In this document: positions 33,626 to 41,796 of the stretch, one piece after another
Layout of the letters: each line of letters starts with the position of its first letter
Position numbering within the stretch: the first letter of the stretch is position 1
Origin: Paenibacillus sp. cl123
GTDB lineage: Bacteria; Bacillota; Bacilli; Paenibacillales; NBRC-103111
Assembly (NCBI RefSeq): GCF_900101595.1
Contig: NZ_FMYY01000001.1
Span: 690,585-754,584 of the forward strand
Direction of reading: 5' to 3'
DNA length: 64,000 nt
Program-made: the position numbers and the translations under genes
The notes under the pieces: model-generated
The model's database searches: none
What the model saw: only the letters and a program-made list of their open reading frames with translations
Told to the model about the DNA's origin: nothing

Positions 33626-35245
33626 TTAGTGGTTGACAAGTCCGAGCCGTTCCTTCATTTCTTCGGGCTTGTTATCCGAACGAGTTTGGTTAAGCAAAGC
33701 ATAGCGGATGCTGTCCGCCAACGCCTCCCAGCTCGCTTCGATAATATTTTCCGAGACGCCTACCGTGCTCCACGTATTCTGGAAGTCGGAAGATTCGATC
33801 AAGACGCGGACCTTGCCTGCCGTGGCATCCTTCTCATCCAGTACGCGCACTTTATAGTCGGACAGGTGAATATGCTGAATTCCCGGATAATAAGCCTTTA
33901 ATGATTTGCGCAGCGCGTTGTCGAGAGCGTTCACGGGGCCATTGCCCTCGGCTGCGTTGTAACAGGTTTCGCCGTGCACTTTAAGCTTGACGATAGCTTC
34001 GGAAGTAACAGGCTGATTCATATTTTTCGCTACCATGATTTTGAAGGACTCCAGGGTGAAAATTTCCTCCAGCTTGCCGTAAGCATCGCGGATCAGAAGC
34101 TCCAGCGTAGCGTCGGCGCCTTCGAACTGGTAGCCCTGATGCTCCATTTCCTTGATCTGCTCGATCAGCTGCTTGGTCTGCTGATTGTTGGTGTCGAAGT
34201 CCAGCCCCAGCTCCTGGGCCTTGAACACCAGATTGCTCTGTCCGGCCAGCTCCGAAACCAGCACCCGCTGCTTATTCCCGACCAGCTCCGGCTTCAGATG
34301 CTCGTAGGTGCTGGCGTTGCGCAGAATTGCCGACACGTGGATGCCGCCTTTGTGAGCGAAGGCCGCCGAGCCGACATACGGCTGATTGACAGGCATATGC
34401 ATGTTCGCTATCTCGCTGACATAGCGGGCGACGCTGGTCAATGTAGCGATCTGCTGCTCGCTGATTACCTTGTAATTCAGCTTCAATTGAAGCCCCGGGA
34501 TGATCGATACGAGGTTGGCGTTGCCGCAGCGCTCTCCGTAGCCGTTGATCGTTCCCTGAACTTGAGTGGCGCCAGCCATCACGGCCGCCAGACTGTTGGC
34601 TACGCCCAGCTCGCAGTCATTATGGGCGTGAATGCCGATCGGCGTCTGCACATTCCGGCGCACCGCCCCCACAATTTCCGTAATCTCGTGAGGCAGCGTG
34701 CCTCCGTTCGTATCGCACAGCACGATCCAGTCGGCGCCCGCTTCTTCCGCTTTGCGAATGGTTGCCAGCGCATATTCGGGATTGTTTTTGTAGCCGTCGA
34801 AGAAATGCTCCGCATCATAAATCACTTCGAGTCCGTTCTGCTTCAAATAAAGCACGGAATCGTAAATCATCGCCAGATTTTCCTCCAGCGTCGTCTGGAT
34901 GGCGGTATGTACGTGGAAATCCCAAGATTTCCCGAAGATCGTAGCAACCGACACCCCGACTTCCAGAATCCGGTTAAGGTTGGCATCCGAAGCCGCCGCC
35001 GAATCTTTGCGCCGCGTGCTCCCGAAAGCCGTCACCTTGGCGTTGCTCAGCTCAAGCTCCCGGACCCGGATAAAAAACTCAATGTCCTTATTGTTGCTGC
35101 CGGGCCAGCCTCCTTCTATATAACTGACTCCCAAAGCGTCCAGCTTCTGGGCTATTTTGAGCTTATCTTCAACAGACAGGCTGACGCCTTCCCCCTGCGT
35201 GCCGTCGCGAAGCGTCGTATCGAATATTTTTACCGTGCCAGTCAT
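33626..35245 (-). CDS. cimA: Citramalate synthase
   Basis: The 539-residue enzyme condenses pyruvate and acetyl-CoA to (R)-citramalate, opening a threonine-independent route to isoleucine. The HMGL-like TIM barrel begins DTTLRDGTQGEG and carries the metal-binding GIHAHNDCELG and the GYGERCGNANLV region; a C-terminal LeuA-type allosteric domain follows (about 400-539). The length and the substrate loop fit the CimA branch rather than LeuA. ATG 35245 has AGGAGG six bases upstream. No other ilv or leu genes are in the window. Confidence 0.93.
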   Translation of the reverse strand: MTGTVKIFDTTLRDGTQGEGVSLSVEDKLKIAQKLDALGVSYIEGGWPGSNNKDIEFFIRVRELELSNAKVTAFGSTRRKDSAAASDANLNRILEVGVSVATIFGKSWDFHVHTAIQTTLEENLAMIYDSVLYLKQNGLEVIYDAEHFFDGYKNNPEYALATIRKAEEAGADWIVLCDTNGGTLPHEITEIVGAVRRNVQTPIGIHAHNDCELGVANSLAAVMAGATQVQGTINGYGERCGNANLVSIIPGLQLKLNYKVISEQQIATLTSVARYVSEIANMHMPVNQPYVGSAAFAHKGGIHVSAILRNASTYEHLKPELVGNKQRVLVSELAGQSNLVFKAQELGLDFDTNNQQTKQLIEQIKEMEHQGYQFEGADATLELLIRDAYGKLEEIFTLESFKIMVAKNMNQPVTSEAIVKLKVHGETCYNAAEGNGPVNALDNALRKSLKAYYPGIQHIHLSDYKVRVLDEKDATAGKVRVLIESSDFQNTWSTVGVSENIIEASWEALADSIRYALLNQTRSDNKPEEMKERLGLVNH

Positions 35246-35297
35246 GGGAATCCTCCTGTTTCTTGTAGCTTGTCTATGGGCCAAAATATAATTCATT

Positions 35298-35306
35298 ATT
35301 ATAGCA
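35298..35306 (-). promoter_or_regulatory. Extended -10 promoter of cimA
   Basis: On the minus strand TGCTATAAT (35306-35298) is an extended -10; the -35 is weak. The leader is about 45 bases, with no T-box or attenuator visible. Confidence 0.6.
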
Positions 35307-35360
35307 CAATGTTCCCGGCAAAGGGTATGTCCCTTAAAAAAACATGCGCTATGCGGCAGG

Positions 35361-35390
35361 TTGACCAGCCGGTATCGCTCCGCTTATGCT
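35361..35390 (+). promoter_or_regulatory. Sigma-A promoter of dinB
   Basis: TTGACC (35361-35366) and TATGCT (35385-35390) are 18 bp apart. The upstream in-frame ATG at 35386 lies in the -10, which supports the later start. I see no LexA box here. Confidence 0.55.
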
Positions 35391-35433
35391 TAAAGAACGA
35401 TCCCTATCGAATCCGGAGGTGAAGCGCGAAGCT

Positions 35434-36756
35434 ATGACGGAACATATTCCTGCTCCTCCGGCAGCCCACGCCTACCCGGTTAACGGAAGAGTAATCCTGC
35501 ATATCGATATGAACGCCTTTTATTGCTCGGTGCATGAAGCGGTGGAGCCGGAGCTCTACAAAGGCAAGCCGACCGCGGTTGCCGGCAGCGTGGAGCTGCG
35601 CAAAGGAATTGTCGTGACATGCTCCTACTCCGCCCGCAGTCACGGGGTCAAAACAGGCATGCTGGTCAGCCAGGCGCTCAAGCATTGTCCTGAGCTGGTG
35701 CTGATCCGTCCGGATTTTGACCTGTACCGGCAGTTCTCCCGCAGATTTATGAAGATTGCCTATGAATATTCGCCATTGGTGGAGACGATGTCCATCGACG
35801 AGTGTTACGTTGATATTACCGGCTCCAAAACGATCGGAACCCCGCTGGAAATTGCGGAGACGATCCAGCGGCGCATCCGCGAGGAGCTGGGTCTGCCGTG
35901 CTCCGTCGGGATAGCCCCCAACAAGCTGCTGGCCAAGATGGCGTCGGATATGCGCAAGCCAAACGGCATCACCGTGCTTCGCAAACGGGATGTTCCGGGT
36001 GTGCTATGGCCGAGTCCTTGCGCCACGTTGTTCGGCATCGGCAGGAAGACCGCCGACAAGCTGGCGCGGCTGAATATCCGCACGCTGGGCGAGCTGGCCC
36101 GGACGGATGAAAAGCTGCTCGTGCAGCAGTTCGGCGTGCTCGGCAGCTGGCTGAAGCGCGCCGCCAATGGAGAGGACGACGCTCCGGTCAATCCGGAGCG
36201 CGAGCAGAGCAAGTCGATCGGACATACGACGACGCTGCCCGTCAATTTTACCCGCCGCCCGGACTTGCACCGGGTGCTGCTGAATATCGCGGATCAGGTA
36301 GGCCGGAGGCTGCGCAGACAAGAGCTGATGGCTCATACGGTATCGATCACCGTCCGCGATCCCGATATGAAGACGATCACCCGGATGGCCAAGCTGCCCG
36401 AGCCGTCGGAGAGCGCCGACGATTTTTATCGCATGGCCTGCAAGCTGTTCGATCAATACTGGAGGGAAGGAGAGCCCGTCCGTTTGCTGGGCATCACGCT
36501 CCAGAGCTTGACCCCTAGGAGCGAGGCGGCCGTACAGCTCGATCTGTTCAGCTACCAGAAGCAGCCGGTCAAGGAAAAGCTGAACCGGACGCTTGATGCG
36601 CTGCGGGACAAGTTCGGCGAAAGCGCCGTGCTGACGGCCGGCATGCTGAGCGACGATCCGTCGGCCCTTATCCGCAACAGCAAGGTGAGGGGAACGTCGC
36701 TGCAGATGGATCACCTGCGCCTCAAGGGGCTTGACGAGGAGGAAGAGCCCGGCTGA
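35434..36756 (+). CDS. dinB: DNA polymerase IV, Y family
   Basis: The 440-residue translesion polymerase has catalytic acidic residues in HIDMNAFYCSVH (Asp25) and SIDECYVD (Asp122, Glu123), the helix-hairpin-helix FGIGRKTADKLARLNIRTL, and the little-finger domain. A QLDLF beta-clamp-binding motif lies at about residues 368-372, followed by about 70 further residues. It copies past damaged bases with low fidelity. ATG 35434 lies after GGAGGTGAAG. The usual SOS operator is not evident. Confidence 0.95.
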   Translation: MTEHIPAPPAAHAYPVNGRVILHIDMNAFYCSVHEAVEPELYKGKPTAVAGSVELRKGIVVTCSYSARSHGVKTGMLVSQALKHCPELVLIRPDFDLYRQFSRRFMKIAYEYSPLVETMSIDECYVDITGSKTIGTPLEIAETIQRRIREELGLPCSVGIAPNKLLAKMASDMRKPNGITVLRKRDVPGVLWPSPCATLFGIGRKTADKLARLNIRTLGELARTDEKLLVQQFGVLGSWLKRAANGEDDAPVNPEREQSKSIGHTTTLPVNFTRRPDLHRVLLNIADQVGRRLRRQELMAHTVSITVRDPDMKTITRMAKLPEPSESADDFYRMACKLFDQYWREGEPVRLLGITLQSLTPRSEAAVQLDLFSYQKQPVKEKLNRTLDALRDKFGESAVLTAGMLSDDPSALIRNSKVRGTSLQMDHLRLKGLDEEEEPG

Positions 36757-36931
36757 GGGCGGGCCGCCAACTTGTAACTCCGTTTGGCTGTGGCAAAAGG
36801 GAAAGAAGGATAGGGCAGTGCGAACGTTCTCGTTCTCCGAACGGTATGTTCCATACTTTCTATTTGAACTTTCCTCTCTTTTATAATATTATATTTTAGG
36901 ATGAGCTGTAAGCTAAGTGTATATATATTGA

Positions 36932-37180
<249 letters not shown>

Positions 37181-37203
37181 CATATAAGATGTGTATAACT
37201 AAG

Positions 37204-37239
37204 TGCCTATTTCCGCTTTTGGGAAGTAGGCATTTTTTC
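37204..37239 (+). terminator. Intrinsic terminator after fer
   Basis: TGCCTATTTCC pairs with GGGAAGTAGGCA (one bulge) around a 6-base loop, followed by TTTTTT. Confidence 0.88.
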
Positions 37240-37323
37240 GTGGGATCGGTTAATTTACACACCCCTTAATTCCTCTGTGTATGGTAAGATATAGTCGGTA
37301 GATTAATTGGCTGGGGGCTGTCC

Positions 37324-39162
37324 ATGAAAAAAGAACTAAACAAATCGACTGTCATTATCATCGGCAATTCGCTGATTGTGCTGCTCTGTGTGCTGCTGCT
37401 ATCCTACGGATGGCTGAGGGTGCTTTCCAATCAGATCATGACTTGGAATCTGAAGGGGACGATGTCCCAGCAGCCGCATGAGGATATCGTCGTTGTCGGC
37501 ATCGACGAGCAATCGATCAAGGAGGTGGGCCCGTATCCGTGGGACCGCAAAGTGTATGCGGAGCTGATCGCCAAGCTGGAGCAGGGCGGAGCGCGGGTGA
37601 TCGCCTTCGATATCGAGCTGTACACGGAGAGCAACAAGCCGGAGAGCGATCAGGCGCTCGCCGCCGAGCTGGCCAAGCATAAAAATATTATACTTCCTTC
37701 TCATGCGTTGATGGAGAGCGAGTTCGACCGGAGCACGAAGGTGAAGGCCGGCGAGCTGATGAAGGCGCGGGGCGTGCAGGAGCCGATACCGATGTTCAAG
37801 CAGCATGTGAACAAGGCCCACATCAATGCGGCGTTTGACCCGACGGACGGTGTCGTGCGAGCCAACTGGCTGCAGATTGATACGCCCGAGGGTGTGTTTC
37901 CGTCGCTCGGACTTGCGATGGCACAGCTTGCCGGAGTTCCTGTAGACCGTTACCTGAACTTGCCGCTGCTGGAAGGAAGGCCGAAGTCGGAGATGATCAT
38001 CCGCTGGGACGCCAAGGAGTTCGACTTCGAGACGGTGTCCTTCAATAATGTGCTGCAGGGCAAAGTGCCGGCCTCGACGTTCAAGGATCGGCTTGTGCTT
38101 GTAGGTTATGTAGCCCCCGGCTCCGATGAAGGCATCACTCCGGTCGAGAATCACATGCATCTGGTATACGCGCATGCCAATATATTGAATCAGATTCTTA
38201 AGGACCAGGTTATAAATCGCGCCGGGGCTTTGTCGGAGCTGGCGCTTGCGGTGATTGTCGCTTTGATCTCGGGAATCGTGACCTGGAGACTTCGGGCCAC
38301 CTCCGGGGCGCTCGTCATGTTGGCTATGACTATCGCGCTGCTGGCCGGACAATACATGCTTTTCTCCTCGGCGCTGCTTTATGTCGAGGTCATGAATGCC
38401 ATAGCGTGCGGACTATTGGCTTACCTGGGCAACATTTCCATGAAGACGTATTTCGAGACCAAGCAGAAAAATTATATCACCAAGCAGTTCGGACGCTATA
38501 TCTCTCCCGACCTGGTCAAGGAGATTGCGACCAGCGAACAGGAGATTCAACTGGGAGGCATCAGCAAGGAGCTGACTATTCTCTTCCTGGATGTCCGGGG
38601 ATTTACGCCGTTATCGGAGAAGCTGAAGCCGGAGGAGGTTGTCGATTTCCTCAATCTGATGTTCAACCTGATCACGGAGCGGGCTTTGGAGAACCATGGC
38701 ACGATCGACAAATTTATCGGAGACGCCGCGATGATTTTGTACAATGCTCCGCTCGACGTGGAGGATCATCCGTATTATGCGGTCAAGACCGCCTACGAAA
38801 TTCAGAAGGGGATGGAGAAGGTCCGCGCAGATGTGCTTGAGAAATACGGCGTTACGATCGCCGTAGGGATCGGGATTAACACCGGGGATGTCGTTGTCGG
38901 GAACATAGGTTCTTATTTGCGTGTCGATTATACGGCGATCGGTGACAATGTCAATACGGCTGCGCGCATCGAGTCCAACACGCAGCCAAACCAGGTGCTT
39001 GTATCCGAGGTGACTTACGAGCTGACCAAAGCGTATTTTGACTACAACTATGCCGGGGAGAAGCTGATGAAGGGGAAAAGCGTGCCGCTGAAATTATACG
39101 AGGTCGTCGGCCTAACAGGAGCTCCGGCATCGGCGAGGCTGAAAAAAGCGGACATTTCCTAG
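37324..39162 (+). CDS. CHASE2-domain membrane adenylate cyclase (class III)
   Basis: The 612-residue receptor cyclase has TM1 (about 9-33), an extracellular CHASE2 sensor domain (about 40-300; IVVVGIDEQSIKEVGPYPWDR), three more TM helices (about 305-375), a short linker, and a cytosolic class III cyclase domain (about 415-600). The metal-binding Asps are in LFLDVRGFTPLS and KFIGDAAMIL. IGDNVNTAARIES carries the Asn and Arg that stabilise the transition state, and the Lys and Thr positions favour ATP. It should make cAMP in response to an external cue, unusual in Bacillales. Two secreted proteins follow on the same strand. Confidence 0.92.
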   Translation: MKKELNKSTVIIIGNSLIVLLCVLLLSYGWLRVLSNQIMTWNLKGTMSQQPHEDIVVVGIDEQSIKEVGPYPWDRKVYAELIAKLEQGGARVIAFDIELYTESNKPESDQALAAELAKHKNIILPSHALMESEFDRSTKVKAGELMKARGVQEPIPMFKQHVNKAHINAAFDPTDGVVRANWLQIDTPEGVFPSLGLAMAQLAGVPVDRYLNLPLLEGRPKSEMIIRWDAKEFDFETVSFNNVLQGKVPASTFKDRLVLVGYVAPGSDEGITPVENHMHLVYAHANILNQILKDQVINRAGALSELALAVIVALISGIVTWRLRATSGALVMLAMTIALLAGQYMLFSSALLYVEVMNAIACGLLAYLGNISMKTYFETKQKNYITKQFGRYISPDLVKEIATSEQEIQLGGISKELTILFLDVRGFTPLSEKLKPEEVVDFLNLMFNLITERALENHGTIDKFIGDAAMILYNAPLDVEDHPYYAVKTAYEIQKGMEKVRADVLEKYGVTIAVGIGINTGDVVVGNIGSYLRVDYTAIGDNVNTAARIESNTQPNQVLVSEVTYELTKAYFDYNYAGEKLMKGKSVPLKLYEVVGLTGAPASARLKKADIS

Positions 39163-39236
39163 GAAATAGTGGATACCGTCATGCCGTAACGAGTTTTTTC
39201 GCGGGAATCCGTTGATTAATGGAGAATCCGCTCGTA

Positions 39237-39264
39237 AAATGAAGTTATCTAAATGAAGTTATCT
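39237..39264 (+). repeat. Perfect 14-bp tandem duplication
   Basis: AAATGAAGTTATCT occurs twice head to tail (39237-39250, 39251-39264) before the FecR gene. The first copy's ATG opens a five-codon frame ending in the second copy's TGA; the second copy's ATG opens a frame continuous with FecR. Confidence 0.85.
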
Positions 39265-39312
39265 GGTAGAAGTAGATTGTTTATTTCCAGATGGAGGAGA
39301 GGAATTTATTTC

Positions 39313-41766
39313 GTGAGAACTGTAACTCAAATACATAGGCGGCGGGGCAGGACAGCCTTGTCTCTTGTGCTGGTTATGGCGCTTGTTATGGGCCTGTTGT
39401 CATCCGTCTTGGCTGCGCCTGCCGCCGCCAAGTCCGTTCGTTCCGCTGTCGTAACCTCCGTGACCGGGGACGTGACGTATACGAAGGCCGGAGGTTCCCG
39501 GGCGATCAGCGTTTACACCGACCTGTCGCTGAATCAGGGGGACTTGATAACGACCGGCTCCGGCGCTTCCGTCGTGTTGAGTATTGTCGACCGCAATGAC
39601 GAAATCACGATTGGCGAAAATGCGGAGATCTACATCTCCGAGCTGACGGAAGAGGGCGGCAAAAAGTCCAAGGTCAAGTCCTGGGCCGGCTCGGTCTGGA
39701 GCAAAGTCAAGTCTCTGGTCAGCTCGGAAGACGAATTCGAGGTAGAGACTCCCACCGCAGTCATGGGCGTACGGGGCACTCATTTCTTCGTAGGCATCGA
39801 TCCGAAGACCGGGAGATCTTATCTTACGGTAGGCTCTGGCGTCGTCCGTGCCACGACGACGGTAGCAGCGGGAAGCAGGGATGGAGCAGGTGACGGGCAG
39901 AATTCCGCTGCCGGCTCCGGGACCGCGTCCGAACGAAACGATGTTGTCACGGTCTACCCTTCCCAGCAAATCTTTCTTGACACCAGGGATCAGACTGGAG
40001 ACTTGAAAACGAAGGTCGAATATGTGGACATCGAGCAGCTCGTGAGTCAGGCATCCCCGAGCGTTATTGAGGCAATCATCCGTAATTTATCCGATATTAG
40101 AGAAGAAACCGAGAAAATGAAGGAACGGCTGACAGAAGAGCAAGGCAAAGGAGCGCAGAAGCCGGATGCGGATTCGTCGCTGCTTTATTTGAATGGCGTA
40201 GAGCTGAACAAGGTGATTGAAAACTTTGATGAATTTATTCCGAACCTGGCTAAAGCGGCCATTGACGCGAAAAAAATCGATCAGAAGCTGATCGACCAGG
40301 TGAACGAGAACATCAAGGATCCGGAGAAAAAGCTCGATCCGTCAAAAGTAAAGCCGCTGGACAAAACGGCTGGCCTTGATCCGGCTCTGGAGAAGCAAAA
40401 GCAGCAGATCATGGATAAGCTGGAGGCGGAAAGAAGGCAGAAGCTGGAGGCGGAGCAAAAGCAGCTGCTGGAAAATCAGCAGAGGCTGGCGGCGCTGCTG
40501 GCCAAGGTCGAAGCAGACAAGAAGCGCCAGGAGGAAGCCAACAAGCAGGCGGCTCAGGAAGCTGCCAAGAAGGCGGAGGAGGCTTTGAAGGCCCAGCTTA
40601 ATGAAGCGGCCAGAAAAGCATTCGAGGAAAACAATAAGAAGAATCAGGAGTCCGCTGTGAAAACGCCGAGCAGCGGTCCAAGCAATCCTGGATCTAGCTC
40701 GGGTTCGGGCAGCACGGAGGACGTTCCTGCGGTGCCGGTGCTGGTCAATCCGACAACGGAGACCACTGCCGTAGTCAATGAGAACGTTCAGATCCGCTTG
40801 ACGGCTCAATCCGGCAGCGATGTTCGCTTAAGGGCAAAAGGCAGCCAGCAGACGCTTGCTGCAGCCAAGGGCGCCGGCAGCTCTACACCTGTGACACTGA
40901 CGTTCAAGCCGTCTCAGGTCGGCAAGCTTGAGCTGGAGGCAACGGCATCAAGCAGCGCGGGTACGAGTTCGGCACTTGCGATCCCTGTCATCACGGTGGT
41001 CCCTGCCGCACCTGCGATCGTCAGTCCCGTGAACAACGTTACGGCGAGCAAAGGGGAGCCTATCGTCATTAAGCTGAAGGCTGCCGCCGATACGACGATT
41101 CAATTGTCCGATCAGCAAACCGTTCTCGCCTCAGCACCTGGAAAAGGGGCCGATGAGGTGACGTTTTCATTAAGCAATCTGCCTGTCGGCGTCAATTCGC
41201 TCACGGCATATGCGGTCAAAAATGGCATCAGAAGCGCCGGCGCACAGCTGCCGTCCATTACAATCCAGGGAACGCAGCCGGTCGTGCTGCCCAAAGTTAC
41301 CTTGAGGCAGGACGAAGCCGCTGCGAACGGGCAGGTCAAGCTGAGACTGGATATGGAAAATTTCGATGCCGACCATGCCTTCTATGGCGTACAAGCCCAT
41401 CTGCTGTACGATTCTCACGTTCTCACATATGCCGGACCGACCAATCTGCCGGATAATGGAGTTACGATTTTCAAGGGAGCGAATGCGGCCGAAACGCTGA
41501 CGCAAAAGCCTGCTGTCGGCAATAAGTCGGAATTGATCTACGCCGGGGTGCAGTTCCAGACCGCTGCTTCCGGCCCGGTACCGGAAATTGTCATTGGGCA
41601 AAACTCCGCGCCTCTGGTAACGATCCCGCTGATTATCCAATCCGGAGCGCCCAACACAACCCCGGTCCAGCTCTTATATGTCAAGGTCGTCGACAAGCAG
41701 GGCAATCCGGTTTATGAGCTGCCGCTGGGCAGTCAGGGTGCGGTAAGCGTTCAACTGTCCCACTAA
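39313..41766 (+). CDS. Secreted FecR-domain protein with coiled coil and cohesin-like domain
   Basis: The 817-residue exported protein has a signal peptide (about 1-40). A FecR domain follows (about 45-150; GDVTYTKAGGSRA, NQGDLITTGSGASVVLSI, VETPTAVMGVRGTHFFV). Next are a Lys/Gln/Glu-rich coiled coil (about 355-450), a Ser/Gly linker, two Ig-like segments, and a C-terminal cohesin-like domain (about 659-817) resembling cellulosome protein-binding modules. GTG 39313 has AGAGGA nine bases upstream; the ATG at 39253 would bury the signal peptide. It sits between the cyclase and the NHL gene. It may bind a surface glycan or protein and report to CHASE2, which is inference. Confidence 0.8.
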   Translation: MRTVTQIHRRRGRTALSLVLVMALVMGLLSSVLAAPAAAKSVRSAVVTSVTGDVTYTKAGGSRAISVYTDLSLNQGDLITTGSGASVVLSIVDRNDEITIGENAEIYISELTEEGGKKSKVKSWAGSVWSKVKSLVSSEDEFEVETPTAVMGVRGTHFFVGIDPKTGRSYLTVGSGVVRATTTVAAGSRDGAGDGQNSAAGSGTASERNDVVTVYPSQQIFLDTRDQTGDLKTKVEYVDIEQLVSQASPSVIEAIIRNLSDIREETEKMKERLTEEQGKGAQKPDADSSLLYLNGVELNKVIENFDEFIPNLAKAAIDAKKIDQKLIDQVNENIKDPEKKLDPSKVKPLDKTAGLDPALEKQKQQIMDKLEAERRQKLEAEQKQLLENQQRLAALLAKVEADKKRQEEANKQAAQEAAKKAEEALKAQLNEAARKAFEENNKKNQESAVKTPSSGPSNPGSSSGSGSTEDVPAVPVLVNPTTETTAVVNENVQIRLTAQSGSDVRLRAKGSQQTLAAAKGAGSSTPVTLTFKPSQVGKLELEATASSSAGTSSALAIPVITVVPAAPAIVSPVNNVTASKGEPIVIKLKAAADTTIQLSDQQTVLASAPGKGADEVTFSLSNLPVGVNSLTAYAVKNGIRSAGAQLPSITIQGTQPVVLPKVTLRQDEAAANGQVKLRLDMENFDADHAFYGVQAHLLYDSHVLTYAGPTNLPDNGVTIFKGANAAETLTQKPAVGNKSELIYAGVQFQTAASGPVPEIVIGQNSAPLVTIPLIIQSGAPNTTPVQLLYVKVVDKQGNPVYELPLGSQGAVSVQLSH

Positions 41767-41796
41767 CGCCGCGGATCGGCATGGAAGGAGAAACCA

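Noticed and set aside
33974..35422. A 482-codon plus-strand frame antisense to cimA
   Set aside because: The minus-strand cimA is complete and convincing; the antisense frame has no domain and no ribosome binding site.
36822..36851. LexA (SOS) box near dinB/fer
   Set aside because: The Bacillus LexA consensus needs 4 bp between CGAAC and GTTCG; here the spacings are 0, 2, 3 and 5, and the site is downstream of dinB, not before it.
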